A DNA stretch of 64,000 bases from Calditrichia bacterium. GTDB lineage: Bacteria > Calditrichota > Calditrichia > RBG-13-44-9 > J075. A program made the translations under genes and the position numbers. A model generated the notes under the pieces. The model did no database searches. It was not told the origin of the DNA and saw only the letters and a program-made list of their open reading frames with translations. The stretch lies in assembly GCA_028284445.1 (NCBI GenBank), contig JANQRS010000011.1, positions 378,321 to 442,320 on the forward strand, in the 5' to 3' direction. Shown one piece after another: positions 1 through 8,632 of this stretch. Numbering within the stretch: position 1 is the first letter of the stretch; the number at the start of each line of letters is the position of its first letter.

Positions 1-1
1 T

Positions 2-1156
2 TGTGAACAATTGAGGAAATCAGGCGCCGCTGTAACACTTTTTGACGTTGGGGTTGTCGGTCAAACAGCAGTCGCCGCTGAATATAGCCGGGAAGCAATA
101 GCAACTCGCGGCGGAAAAGGGCTCGATGAGCTACTTGTCAATCCGACCCGCGAAGTAGCCACGCCAGTAATGGCTGAAGGCGCAAGACAAATCGTGAAAG
201 ATTTGATCAACAAAAACGAACTACATGGCATCATCGGTCTCGGCGGCTTGCAAGGAACCGCATTATGCACCGATGTCATGCGTTCGCTCCCTTATGGTTT
301 TCCGAAAGTAATGGTGTCCACCGTTGCCTCTGGCGACGTTTCGTCTTATGTTGACATCAAGGATATCACAATGATGTTTTCCGTGGGTGACATTTTAGGC
401 CTCAACCCATTTACACGCAATATTTTATCAAATGCTGCCGGTGCGGTAATGGGCATGGCAAACAAGCCAAAGCTACCGACAGGCGACAACAAAAAGCCGG
501 TCATTGGTATGACAAATCTCGGGGTGTTAACCCGGGGTGCCATGCAAGCGATCGAGTATTTCGAAGAAGCCGGTTATGAAGTCATTGTGTTTCACGCAAT
601 CGGCTCGGGAGGCAGAGCCATGGAGCAGATGATCAGGGAAGGTATTATCGGTGCAGTTTTTGACTATGCGATGGGGGAAATTGCTGATGGCGTTTGGAAC
701 TTCTTGCGTACCAGCGGCCCGGAACGCTTAACCGTCGCCGGCAAAATGGGCATTCCCCAGGTAATCTGCCCCGGTGGCGCTGAACACCTGGGAATATTGG
801 TCGAGCCCAACCAGATACCAGAAGCATACAAAGATCACGTCTATGTTTGGCATAATCCGGTTGTATTTGTCCCGCGAATCGACCCGGACGGTTTGAAGCG
901 CGTTGCCAGGGAAGTAACCGGGAGGCTTCAGCATACGAGCAAACGCGCGGCATTCATGATCCCGATGCAAGGCACTAGCCGCTATGCAATGCCTGGTGGT
1001 GAATTGCATGATCCCGAGGGCGACAAGGTCTTTTTCGAAGAGCTAAAGAGCACAATGCCCGAAGCTGTTGAAGTGATTGAAATTGATACTCACGCAGAAG
1101 ACCCGGTATTCGTTAAAGCCTGCGTTGACAAACTGATTAACCTAATTGAGGGCTAG
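2..1156 (+). CDS. Tm-1-like / UPF0261 family protein, 5' partial
   Basis: The reading frame is open to the window edge (codons from base 2), so the true start lies upstream and probably only about 20 residues are missing. The protein matches the UPF0261/Tm-1 family. It has a conserved N-terminal half with the glycine-rich segment GIIGLGGLQGT and the stretch STVASGDVSSYV, and a C-terminal half with QVICPGGAEHLG and FMIPMQGTSRYAMPGG. Plant Tm-1 binds ATP and inhibits a viral replicase; the bacterial role is unknown, although relatives often sit beside TIM-barrel enzymes. No such partner is visible on this side. The next genes are an unrelated toxin-antitoxin pair 93 bases downstream. Confidence 0.88.
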   Translation, partial: CEQLRKSGAAVTLFDVGVVGQTAVAAEYSREAIATRGGKGLDELLVNPTREVATPVMAEGARQIVKDLINKNELHGIIGLGGLQGTALCTDVMRSLPYGFPKVMVSTVASGDVSSYVDIKDITMMFSVGDILGLNPFTRNILSNAAGAVMGMANKPKLPTGDNKKPVIGMTNLGVLTRGAMQAIEYFEEAGYEVIVFHAIGSGGRAMEQMIREGIIGAVFDYAMGEIADGVWNFLRTSGPERLTVAGKMGIPQVICPGGAEHLGILVEPNQIPEAYKDHVYVWHNPVVFVPRIDPDGLKRVAREVTGRLQHTSKRAAFMIPMQGTSRYAMPGGELHDPEGDKVFFEELKSTMPEAVEVIEIDTHAEDPVFVKACVDKLINLIEG

Positions 1157-1249
1157 CCAACAACATGAGCAATTCCTTTTTGCTTGCAATTTATACCACA
1201 AACAACTAAGTTGCATTTTGCAACCAAAGCGGAACTAAAGGACGAGCAA

Positions 1250-1492
1250 ATGCCTGGAATAACTGTCAAGAATATCCCGGAAGATTTATACGAAAAGCTT
1301 AGGCAAAATGCCGCCCGGAACCGTCGCAGCATCAACAATGAAATTATCTTTTGTCTGGAGCAGATACTGGAGAGCAAGAAACTGGATCCACAATTGCAGC
1401 TCGAGCAAATCCGTAAACTGAGGGAAGAGTTCGATTTGCCGGACCTAACTGACGACTTTCTTGATGCAGCCAAAAATGACGGCCGTCCATGA
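1250..1492 (+). CDS. Ribbon-helix-helix antitoxin (FitA/Arc-type) of a VapBC-like pair
   Basis: About 80 residues. The start was placed at the ATG at 1250, preceded by AAAGGA, because the N-terminus then reads MPGITVKNIPEDLYEKL, the usual beginning of Arc/FitA ribbon-helix-helix antitoxins. A longer frame opens upstream but has no matching extension. The segment RNRRSINNEI is the typical helix-turn into the second helix. The acidic C-terminal tail should wrap the toxin. The stop overlaps the toxin start by four bases (ATGA at 1489-1492), implying translational coupling. The pair would be expected to autoregulate by antitoxin binding upstream; I could not identify a clear operator. Confidence 0.85.
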   Translation: MPGITVKNIPEDLYEKLRQNAARNRRSINNEIIFCLEQILESKKLDPQLQLEQIRKLREEFDLPDLTDDFLDAAKNDGRP

Positions 1493-1875
1493 TCGTCGTC
1501 GATACAAATGTCATCACTTACCTTCACATCAAAGGGGCTCACACCAGCAAGGCTGAGTCATTATACGTGGCTGATCCGGATTGGGCAGTTCCTGCCCTAT
1601 GGCGGAGTGAATTCAGCAATATTCTGGTAAGATATGTCCGCAACAATCTCCTGACCAGTTCTGATGCCCATAGACTACTTACTTCGGCTGAAACTGTTCT
1701 CCGCAACAATGAATTTCGCAGCTCTGCCAGCACGGCGATCGATCTGGCAATCCAATCCGGTTGTTCAGCTTATGATTGTGAATTTGTTGCCCTGGCAATG
1801 GATTTGAACACGCATCTATACACAGCCGACAAAAAAATCCTTCGGAAATTCCCGAAAATTGCCAAAGCGCTCTAA
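1489..1875 (+). CDS. vapC: PIN-domain ribonuclease toxin (VapC/FitB-like)
   Basis: 128 residues, a normal length for a single PIN domain. The acidic metal-binding residues are all in the expected places: D5 in VVDTNV, E41 in WRSEF, D96 in AYDCEF and D114 in YTADKK. PIN toxins of this class are Mg-dependent endoribonucleases that cleave tRNA or rRNA and stop growth when the antitoxin is lost. It is coupled to the upstream antitoxin through a four-base overlap. No truncation or missing catalytic residue is visible, so the module appears intact. The target RNA cannot be predicted from sequence. Confidence 0.9.
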   Translation: MIVVDTNVITYLHIKGAHTSKAESLYVADPDWAVPALWRSEFSNILVRYVRNNLLTSSDAHRLLTSAETVLRNNEFRSSASTAIDLAIQSGCSAYDCEFVALAMDLNTHLYTADKKILRKFPKIAKAL

Positions 1876-1897
1876 CAACTACCGATTCTGACTCACC

Positions 1898-1919
1898 AGC
1901 GCATGAAGCTCAATGCGCT
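1898..1919. terminator. Hairpin between convergent genes
   Basis: A perfect 7-bp inverted repeat, AGCGCAT / ATGCGCT, with an 8-base loop lies between the toxin stop and the stop of the convergent lipoprotein gene. It has no clear T tract on either side, so it may be a weak bidirectional terminator or simply a 3' stability element. Confidence 0.35.
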
Positions 1920-1921
1920 AT

Positions 1922-3349
1922 CTATGGCAGAATGCGCTGCAAATGGCTCAACACCCTGTTATCCCCAAGTGTCTCGACAAGCAGATGATCGTTAATGGTA
2001 GCATAAATATTCGTTACAACTGGCTTTTCGCTGCTACATGAGCGATGCAGATCGGACAAAGCTATTACCGGATACATGTAAAAGCGACTGTGATCGAATC
2101 GAAACAAACCACCTTGATTGGCAGCTATCCATATGTCCCCTTGACTGTCAACATGAAGGTCTTTGATGATGCCACGCTTATTGCATCCCGCAAGGGGACC
2201 AACGCCATAGTGCTTTCTGGGCAATCGGTGCTGAACAAATGATTGACCATCGTATTCAAAAATGCTTTCGCCCCTGCCGAACCAAACAACGCCATTATCA
2301 TCAGTGACAATAGTAGAAATACGCCCATAGGTGTAATCTCCAAACCCATCTTCGGGTTCTCCTTCAGGTAATTCCAGCTTAACCCAACTGTCATTCTCAA
2401 ATTTAAACATCAAAAACTCTCTAACAGAGGCAAAGTCGTACAAAGCGAGATATAACTTTCCATCCGGGCTGCTGCTCAGAGCAGATGCCCTGGTATTCCG
2501 GGCGGCCAGCGAATCTATATAAGTAGAATCTGTCTCGGGATCATGTCGATATATATTTCCGTCCATAAACCAAAAATGATCGCCCTTACTATAAACGATT
2601 TTGTCGAAGCTAGTAATTGGTAAATCGCCAACTACAGCTATCCGCTCAAGGGCGCTGCCAGTAAAATGAACCAATTCACCGCGAGAATCTACAATGTATA
2701 TTTGATCATCTTCGCCAACAAAGACGTAGAGCAAGGTTGTAGGACGCCCATATCGACCTTCATATCTGTAGGAACTAATGCTTAAATCGTCCTTGAGAAT
2801 CATGAGTCCTTCATAAGTAGCGAAATAGGTCCAGCCATCAGGGCCAACCACGGAACTTTGCAAATCAAAATGGTTGGGATCGACGCCTGTATTGGCGATG
2901 GTCAATTCGCGCTTTCCCAATCCGATCACATCTAAATTGAACGTGGTCAGCGTATCTCGCTCCCATTTATCATTCGTTACAACAATTTCAATCTCGGCCG
3001 TTGATGGCAATCCCAAGGTATTTAGCTGCATTATCCCTGTTTGCACATTGCTACTATCATCGCTAAAATTCCGGGAAATGCCAATGTGCTCACCTTCATA
3101 ATTCGCATCAACTCTAAGCCCAGTTCCAACGGCGTCGCGCAACTCAAAATCATACCAAATGATTCCTTCTGCAGCATGTTCCTCAGGTGCAGAAAAGAAG
3201 GTGATTTCTGGCCCGAGTTCATCAATCAGCTCGTCTATAAATTCTGTATTATTGGAATTGTCACCAGTGCTGCAACTCCAAAAACTACAAACAATAAGCA
3301 GCAGCAACGCGCATAGCGCAAGACAGTGCCTATGAAAAAGACGCTTCAT
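1922..3349 (-). CDS. Lipoprotein with beta-propeller (Reg_prop-like) repeats
   Basis: 475 residues with a hydrophobic signal at residues 8-24 followed by WSCS, a loose lipobox, so it is probably an outer-membrane or periplasmic lipoprotein. After an Ig/Fn3-like stretch (about 45-145), the rest consists of repeated blades of the two-component-regulator-propeller style, e.g. VGPDGWTYFATYEGL, DDQIYIVDSRGEL, DNGVVWFGRGES and DSQGDIWIAANQGGLFRF. Propellers of this kind form the periplasmic sensor of hybrid histidine kinases, but here there is no kinase domain, so it is more likely a ligand-binding or scaffold protein. The start is supported by GGAGG nine bases upstream. It follows another lipoprotein gene on the same strand, separated by a terminator. 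Confidence 0.7.
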   Translation of the reverse strand: MKRLFHRHCLALCALLLLIVCSFWSCSTGDNSNNTEFIDELIDELGPEITFFSAPEEHAAEGIIWYDFELRDAVGTGLRVDANYEGEHIGISRNFSDDSSNVQTGIMQLNTLGLPSTAEIEIVVTNDKWERDTLTTFNLDVIGLGKRELTIANTGVDPNHFDLQSSVVGPDGWTYFATYEGLMILKDDLSISSYRYEGRYGRPTTLLYVFVGEDDQIYIVDSRGELVHFTGSALERIAVVGDLPITSFDKIVYSKGDHFWFMDGNIYRHDPETDSTYIDSLAARNTRASALSSSPDGKLYLALYDFASVREFLMFKFENDSWVKLELPEGEPEDGFGDYTYGRISTIVTDDNGVVWFGRGESIFEYDGQSFVQHRLPRKHYGVGPLAGCNKRGIIKDLHVDSQGDIWIAANQGGLFRFDHSRFYMYPVIALSDLHRSCSSEKPVVTNIYATINDHLLVETLGDNRVLSHLQRILP

Positions 3350-3436
3350 GATTTCCCACCTCCAAATAAGTTTGAAAAGAGATTAAGAACAAAGTTTGGT
3401 GAGGTGTATGATGCGAAGCACAGTATGGGGCATCTA

Positions 3437-3467
3437 TAAAGAAACCCGGATGCTTTTCGCATCCGGG
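3437..3467 (-). terminator. Intrinsic terminator after the RskA-like lipoprotein gene
   Basis: On the minus strand a perfect 9-bp stem (CCCGGATGC / GCATCCGGG, loop GAAAA) is followed by TTTCTTTATA. It sits 45 bases past the stop of the gene ending at 3512, so the downstream propeller lipoprotein probably has its own promoter in 3350-3436. Confidence 0.8.
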
Positions 3468-3511
3468 CAACGAAGCAATCTATGGTCATCGTGTTTGGTG
3501 TTACTAATTGT

Positions 3512-4390
3512 CTAGCGCGTGGCACTTCCAGTAGGGAATGAACCAAGGTTTTGCGGGATCGTAATTGGCGTTCCGGACTGCGTATTCCCCGGAATGGGAC
3601 CTGCAAGCGGCTTCAATACGAAAGGCGCAGGGCTGTTATCAGGAACCGGTTCGATGGAAATCACCGCGGTGCCGTTGGAAAGATCCGTCGGGAATGTTAA
3701 TCCTGCCGGGGCGTTTTCAAGAAAATCTTCACCAGGATAGGCAGGACCGGCGTTCGGACCACTAAATGGTGCCGAATCATCCGAGCCATTGACACTGAGG
3801 AATGTGCCTGTTGTAACAGGCGTTCCATCAATTACCACCCAGCCTTCATAAGTCCAGCCAGCCGGGAGCGTCGGTAGAGTCAGACCAGCAGTTGGCGGTG
3901 TTCCTGGAGTCAGGAACCAGATACCACTTGTTTCGTTGTCGCTAGCTGCGTCCGTCGGGGTCGCGAGAATTGCCTGGCCGGCAGCTGTCGTAAAATCATC
4001 GCCTAGCGCAGCAGAATGCCCAACAGTGAGGTTCGATGCACCGCCACTAAAATCACCAGCAAGAATATGAACGTCGCTCGGCGCTGTGTCCGGATCGGGG
4101 CTCGGCTCAACCGTCAGAATAAAAGCGGTTGCTGCAGCCAATTCGGTAGCATCAACGGTGAATTCAGTTTGACTCAAATTACCAGTGTCGTCGACATCAA
4201 AGAGCCCTGTCGAAACAGGTGCGCCATTAACGATAATCCAGCCTTCATAGCGGGCGTCAGCCCCGAGATTTTCCAATCCAGCTATATTGAGTGTTAGTGT
4301 TGAGGTATCTGGCTCTACAGGATTATCATCACTCGAGCAAGATACGGCAAACAAGAAAAAGACTATAGAGAGATACAATATAAAACGCAT
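3512..4390 (-). CDS. Lipoprotein with two RskA C-terminal-like (anti-sigma-K) domains
   Basis: 292 residues. The N-terminus has a signal ending FAVSCSSDDNP, with the lipobox cysteine at about residue 18. The mature part contains two internal repeats, YEGWIIVNGAPVSTGLF near residue 47 and YEGWVVIDGTPVTTGTF near residue 180. These look like the extracytoplasmic domain of anti-sigma-K factors (pattern Y-x-x-W-x-x-x-x-G-x-P-V-x-x-G-x-F). Each is followed by a VEPSPDPD or IEPVPDNS segment, reinforcing the duplication. It lacks the cytoplasmic anti-sigma part and a membrane helix, and no sigma factor is nearby, so it is not a normal anti-sigma factor. A good ribosome-binding site (AAGGA) precedes the ATG. 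Confidence 0.7.
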   Translation of the reverse strand: MRFILYLSIVFFLFAVSCSSDDNPVEPDTSTLTLNIAGLENLGADARYEGWIIVNGAPVSTGLFDVDDTGNLSQTEFTVDATELAAATAFILTVEPSPDPDTAPSDVHILAGDFSGGASNLTVGHSAALGDDFTTAAGQAILATPTDAASDNETSGIWFLTPGTPPTAGLTLPTLPAGWTYEGWVVIDGTPVTTGTFLSVNGSDDSAPFSGPNAGPAYPGEDFLENAPAGLTFPTDLSNGTAVISIEPVPDNSPAPFVLKPLAGPIPGNTQSGTPITIPQNLGSFPTGSATR

Positions 4391-4669
4391 TGGGTGTTCC
4401 TTTCACAAATTGATTGAGATGAATCCAGCATCTCTGAAATAATGGTCGCCATCCCTGATAGAATCAGCAACTCAGCAAATTTCGAGAAGCGAATGATTTC
4501 CAAATACCACGTCAAAAAGATATGCAGTGACATTTGTTACGGCATAATAAACAGTGCAAAGCTCACCGGGTTATCACCAAAGCAGGGAAAGAGGTCAATA
4601 ATTGATCACAAGATTTTAACATTGTGTGGTGGGTTACAAAAATGGGAGGAAGAATGTCCAGGAGAAATC

Positions 4670-5533
4670 TTACTTCAGCTTGCGCAGTTCAGCTTCCAAA
4701 TAACCAACAAACACATCGCGGGCATCGTTCTCCACAGCCTCATCCATAACCAGGGCAAGAGAGAACATCGGCAGATCAGGCAGGTTCAAGTAAGAAGGCG
4801 CCAATTGCAGACCCTCCTTTACAGCGCCTTTAGGGAGAATCGACAATCCCATTCCCGCTTGAACAGCCGCCTGAATACTGGCAAGTGAGGTGCCGGTAAA
4901 CAGCAGCTCCCACTTCATATCCGCTTTGTCCAGTTTTTCAATCGCTATTTCGCGGAAACTGCAGGGGGCTGGCAAAAGAACCAACGGTAAGCTGTCTGCA
5001 GGCGCCTGATCAAAACCACTGCCAACGACCCATACCAGGGGCTCCTGGGCCAGGATACGACTATGCCCACTATAGGAATCTTCACCCGCAACCAGCAGAT
5101 CCAGTTTTCCGGCTTCAAAAAGAGGACCAAGATTGATACCAACATCTGTCTGCACTTCAAGCTGAATATTCGGATATCTCTGTTTGAATTTGTTTAGCAG
5201 AACCGGGAGCAGTTCCGGCAGAAAGTAGTCGATCAGGCCAATCCGCAACCTACCTGAGGCCTCCGGTCGCATAAACCGGCTCACAGCCTCATCATGTACG
5301 GCCAGAATCCGCCCGGCATACTGCATGAGTAATTCACCTTCAGCGGTAAGGGCCAGGCTCTTGCTGGTTCTATTGAAAACCGCTGCACTAAGCCGTTCCT
5401 CCAGCCGGCGAATTTTCACGCTGACCCCGGACTGCGTCAATCCAACATTCTTTCCGGCAATGGTAAAGCTTCCAGTCTTCGCCACTTCCATAAAGCAGCG
5501 TAACATATCGATGTCGAGATCTATGGGTATCAT
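4670..5533 (-). CDS. LysR-family transcriptional regulator
   Basis: 287 residues. The N-terminal winged helix-turn-helix (about 5-65) is canonical: MLRCFMEVAKTGSFTIAGKNVGLTQSGVSVKIRRLEERL. A periplasmic-binding-protein-like effector domain follows (about 90-285, opening RLRIGLIDYFLPELLP). It is divergent from a three-gene oxidoreductase cluster, with 102 bases between the start codons, the usual arrangement for a LysR regulator and its targets. The predicted promoter puts the transcription start at or next to the ATG at 5533, so the message may be leaderless. A second in-frame ATG at residue 10 is the alternative start. The ligand is unknown; the downstream enzymes suggest a quinone, carbonyl or electrophile signal. 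Confidence 0.9.
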   Translation of the reverse strand: MIPIDLDIDMLRCFMEVAKTGSFTIAGKNVGLTQSGVSVKIRRLEERLSAAVFNRTSKSLALTAEGELLMQYAGRILAVHDEAVSRFMRPEASGRLRIGLIDYFLPELLPVLLNKFKQRYPNIQLEVQTDVGINLGPLFEAGKLDLLVAGEDSYSGHSRILAQEPLVWVVGSGFDQAPADSLPLVLLPAPCSFREIAIEKLDKADMKWELLFTGTSLASIQAAVQAGMGLSILPKGAVKEGLQLAPSYLNLPDLPMFSLALVMDEAVENDARDVFVGYLEAELRKLK

Positions 5534-5540
5534 ACCAACT

Positions 5541-5569
5541 ATTATAATATGTCATAGATCTCATGACAA
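5541..5569 (-). promoter_or_regulatory. Sigma70-type promoter of the LysR gene
   Basis: On the minus strand TTGTCA, 17 bases, then TATAAT. The -10 box ends seven bases before the ATG at 5533. The -35 box overlaps one arm of the palindrome at 5550-5568. Confidence 0.65.
5550..5568. promoter_or_regulatory. Candidate LysR operator
   Basis: Palindrome TGTCAT-N7-ATGACA in the divergent intergenic region, matching the T-N11-A layout expected for LysR-type regulators. It covers the regulator's own -35 region and lies just upstream of the -35 box for the oxidoreductase genes, a position suited to autorepression plus activation. Confidence 0.6.
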
Positions 5570-5577
5570 CTATTAGT

Positions 5578-5605
5578 TTGCGTTATCGCTGTTTTCTTCT
5601 ATAAT
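5578..5605 (+). promoter_or_regulatory. Promoter of the oxidoreductase cluster
   Basis: TTGCGT, 16 bases, TATAAT, ending 30 bases before the ATG at 5636. The palindrome at 5550-5568 is directly upstream of the -35 box, as for LysR-activated promoters. Confidence 0.6.
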
Positions 5606-5635
5606 ACAGGCAATCAAAAAATATTGGAGTTAGCT

Positions 5636-6640
5636 ATGAGAGCAATTGGCTATAAGCAGGCCGGGCCGATAGATGCGGAGAACGCATTAATTGAATTCGA
5701 CGCACAGCAGCCGGAACTGCGACCTCGCGACTTACTGGTGCGTGTTAAGGGCATTTCGGTGAATCCGGTCGACGTCAAGGTTCGAGCATCAACGAGCCCC
5801 GAGAAGGGCATAAAGGTTATCGGATATGATGCATCTGGCGTCGTAATAGACACAGGAAAAGATGTAACTTGCTTCAAGGCAGGGGATGAGGTTTTCTATG
5901 CCGGCGACATCACTCGCCCTGGCACCAACGCCGAATTTCACGCGGTCGACGAACGAATCGTTGGAAAAAAGCCAAAAACATTGTCATTTGCGGAGGCAGC
6001 GGGATTACCACTGACCTCTATCACTGCATGGGAATTGTTATTCGACTCGCTGAAAATCTCCGAAGGAAAAGGTAAGAATGAGACCATTCTGATCATAGGC
6101 GGGGCTGGCGGCGTTGGCTCTATCCTAATTCAGCTTGCCAGGAAGCTAACTGATTTGACGGTAATGGCAACGGCATCACGCCCGGCAACCATAGATTGGG
6201 TGAAAAAACTGGGCGCTCATTATGTGATCAACCACCGCGAGTCACTCAGCCAGCAGGTCAAAGACCTTGGGCTAGAACCTCGCTACGTTGCTGCGCTCAA
6301 CGGTACAAAAGGCCACTTTTCTTCAATAGTTGAACTAATCAAACCTCGCGGCCACATCGCGTTAATAGACGATCCGCAATCGCTGGACATTGGCGCAATC
6401 AAGCTGAAGGCCTTGAGTTTTAGTTGGGAGTTTATGTTCGCTCGATCTATGTTTGAGACGGATGACATGGTCGCTCAACACGACTTGTTGAATCGCGTCT
6501 CGGACTTGATCGACAACGGCACCTTGATTTCCACAGTCAACAACAACCTTGGTCAACTCAGCGCGGAGACATTGAAAGAAGCACACGTGCAACAAGAGAG
6601 TGGGCGAGTGATTGGCAAGAATGTGCTGGAAGGCTTCTAA
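5636..6640 (+). CDS. Zinc-type alcohol dehydrogenase / quinone oxidoreductase family (MDR)
   Basis: 334 residues. The start was placed at ATG 5636 because GGAG lies six bases upstream; the upstream TTG at 5624 overlaps that site. The sequence opens [13 protein letters not shown] and matches the subfamily of zinc-binding alcohol dehydrogenase family proteins (TIGR02817-like). It has the GroES-like N-terminal half ([11 protein letters not shown]) and the NADPH-binding loop [16 protein letters not shown]. The catalytic zinc ligands of classical alcohol dehydrogenases are not evident, so a zinc-free enone or quinone reductase activity is likely. It is the first gene of the cluster divergent from the LysR regulator, and its NADPH-dependent reduction of reactive carbonyls would fit with the two downstream enzymes. 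Confidence 0.87.
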   Translation: MRAIGYKQAGPIDAENALIEFDAQQPELRPRDLLVRVKGISVNPVDVKVRASTSPEKGIKVIGYDASGVVIDTGKDVTCFKAGDEVFYAGDITRPGTNAEFHAVDERIVGKKPKTLSFAEAAGLPLTSITAWELLFDSLKISEGKGKNETILIIGGAGGVGSILIQLARKLTDLTVMATASRPATIDWVKKLGAHYVINHRESLSQQVKDLGLEPRYVAALNGTKGHFSSIVELIKPRGHIALIDDPQSLDIGAIKLKALSFSWEFMFARSMFETDDMVAQHDLLNRVSDLIDNGTLISTVNNNLGQLSAETLKEAHVQQESGRVIGKNVLEGF

Positions 6641-6751
6641 TACTCGCCACACAATGATTTTCTTGACTGGATCAACAGGACTAGCAAGATAAGAGAACAG
6701 GTTTTCTGCCCATCCTGCAATCCTGTCAAATAATAAGACGGGTACAAATAC

Positions 6752-7726
6752 ATGCAGAACGGAACCAAAACAACCGGCTTCCAAACGATCAACAAAGGAT
6801 ACAATTCGGTTTTCAAGCAAGGCAAAATGTCCCTTGGTATTGTTGTGCCGATAGAAACATATATCACGAATCCGGTGCCGACCATGCAGCGTCACCTTGA
6901 ACGCGTACAGCTTGTTGAGGAGCTGGGATTCTCGGCGATTTGGTTGCGCGATGTCCCTTTTAACGTGCCGTCTTTTGGCGATGCAGGGCAACTTTATGAT
7001 CCGTTTGTCTACCTGGGCTTTCTCGCAGCGCATACCAGCCGAATCGCCCTGGGTGTCGCCAGCATCATTCTGCCTTTGCGCCACCCGGCTCATGTGGCTA
7101 AAGCAGCTGCCAGTGCAGATGTGCTCTCTGGCGGCAGACTGATCCTCGGAGTTGCTTCCGGCGATCGGCCACAAGAGTATCCAGCTTTAAACCAGCCATT
7201 TCCGGAGCGCGGCGCGACCTTTCGTGCCAGTTTCGATTACATCCGCGAAATGACCAGTGAGTGGCCGGCCTTCAGGAATAAGCTAGGTAAGCTTAACGGG
7301 GAAATGGATATGCTGCCGAAGCCGTCGGGCGGCAAGCTGCCGCTATTGGTCACCGGGCACAGTCAGCAGGGAATTGAATGGATTGCCAAAAACGGCGATG
7401 GATGGATGGTTTATCCACGAAATACAGTGATGCAGGAACAGCTGATTCAAGAATGGCGCGATCGCGTCAAATCAACGGGACGTGCAGACCAGCCAATTCT
7501 GCAGCCGTTCCATATCGATCTTGTCGATGACACAGGTGCATTGCCGCAACCGATCCACCTCGGCCTCCGCCTCGGTCTCGATCATCTGCGGACCTATTTG
7601 CAAACCCTGGCGGCCATCGGCGTCAACCACGTTGCTATCAATTTGCGCTTTAATCAGGCGGACGTTGAGACAACGCTGAAAACTTTAGCAAAAGAAATCT
7701 TACCGGAATTTGCAATTGCCGAATAA
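6752..7726 (+). CDS. Luciferase-like (LLM) flavin-dependent oxidoreductase, BA3436-type
   Basis: 324 residues, a TIM-barrel flavin monooxygenase of the bacterial-luciferase superfamily. The segments GYNSVFKQGKMSLGIVVPIE, VEELGFSAIWLRDVP, FGDAGQLYDPFVYLGFLAA and GGRLILGVASGDRPQEYPA fit the TIGR03571 subfamily. The upstream start was kept because that subfamily has the GF/GY-x-x-x-F-x-x-GK stretch before the barrel. These enzymes use FMNH2 or F420; which one applies here cannot be told from sequence. It lies 111 bases after the dehydrogenase and 41 bases before the SDR gene, probably in the same LysR-controlled unit. Confidence 0.85.
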   Translation: MQNGTKTTGFQTINKGYNSVFKQGKMSLGIVVPIETYITNPVPTMQRHLERVQLVEELGFSAIWLRDVPFNVPSFGDAGQLYDPFVYLGFLAAHTSRIALGVASIILPLRHPAHVAKAAASADVLSGGRLILGVASGDRPQEYPALNQPFPERGATFRASFDYIREMTSEWPAFRNKLGKLNGEMDMLPKPSGGKLPLLVTGHSQQGIEWIAKNGDGWMVYPRNTVMQEQLIQEWRDRVKSTGRADQPILQPFHIDLVDDTGALPQPIHLGLRLGLDHLRTYLQTLAAIGVNHVAINLRFNQADVETTLKTLAKEILPEFAIAE

Positions 7727-7767
7727 CCGTCAATCAATACAAGAGTGACATAGAGAAGGTGTAAAAC

Positions 7768-8571
7768 ATGCCAAAAACAATATTAATAACCGGGTCTACA
7801 GACGGCATCGGATTAGCGACAGCCAAACGACTGGCAGCCGATGGCCACAAAGTTCTGTTACATGGTCGCAGCAAAGAAAAGTTAGACAATGCGAAACGGA
7901 CTATTGCCCAAATTTCTGGTTCAGACAGTGTGGAAGACTATTTGGCTGATTTGTCAAGCATGAGGGAGGTTAGGCAGCTCGCAAAAGGGATCAAGGAAGA
8001 GCATTCGCAGCTGGATGTTCTCATTAACAATGCCGGTGTTTATCGCTCGGCGCGCACCTTCACGCAAGACAACCTCGATATGCGCTTTGCCGTTAACACA
8101 ATCGCACCGTATCTCCTTACTCAAGAACTGCTGCCAAATTTGCCGACAGGCGGGCGCATTGTCAATGTCTCGTCTGCTGCCCAGGCGCCGGTCAGCCTGG
8201 AGGCAATTGCCGGGCGGGCCAAACTTTCCGACGGTGCTGCATATGCGCAAAGCAAACTGGCTCTAAATATGTGGACCCGCCAACTAGCAGCATCGTTTAC
8301 GGACGGACCAATGCTCGTTGCGGTTAATCCCGGATCCATGCTTGGGAGTAAGATGGTCAAGGAGGCGTTTGGTGTTGCCGGGCATGACATTGGCATAGGG
8401 GCCGACATTCTATTCCGCGCCGCGCTTTCTGACGAATTCAAAGCTGCATCCGGTAAATATTTCGACAACGACTCTCGTAGTTTTGCACCGCCCCATCCGG
8501 ATGGATTGAATAGCGAGAAATGTGAAGCGGTGGTTGAGGCAATTGAACACTTGTTGACAAAGCTGAGATAG
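7768..8571 (+). CDS. Short-chain dehydrogenase/reductase (SDR)
   Basis: 267 residues of classical SDR layout. It has the cofactor loop TGSTDGIG at residues 8-15, NNAG near residue 87, catalytic serine in NVSSA (135-136), and catalytic Y159 and K163 in YAQSK. The residues after the cofactor loop (HGRSKEKL) include a basic residue typical of NADP preference. AGAAGG lies eight bases before the ATG. It is the third enzyme of the LysR-linked cluster. Convergent with the giant TPR gene, with 61 bases between the stops and no clear terminator. Its substrate is unknown. Confidence 0.88.
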   Translation: MPKTILITGSTDGIGLATAKRLAADGHKVLLHGRSKEKLDNAKRTIAQISGSDSVEDYLADLSSMREVRQLAKGIKEEHSQLDVLINNAGVYRSARTFTQDNLDMRFAVNTIAPYLLTQELLPNLPTGGRIVNVSSAAQAPVSLEAIAGRAKLSDGAAYAQSKLALNMWTRQLAASFTDGPMLVAVNPGSMLGSKMVKEAFGVAGHDIGIGADILFRAALSDEFKAASGKYFDNDSRSFAPPHPDGLNSEKCEAVVEAIEHLLTKLR

Positions 8572-8632
8572 CTGATTCGCAAGAAGTTTCTATTCTTCCA
8601 TTAAATGCTAATATCCAATCGTCTGCAGATTT

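Noticed and set aside
4442-4888. 148-codon plus-strand frame
   Set aside because: Mostly antisense of the LysR gene and its downstream gap; no recognisable features.
6362-7174. 270-codon minus-strand frame
   Set aside because: Antisense to the dehydrogenase and LLM genes; no domain and no separate codon signal.
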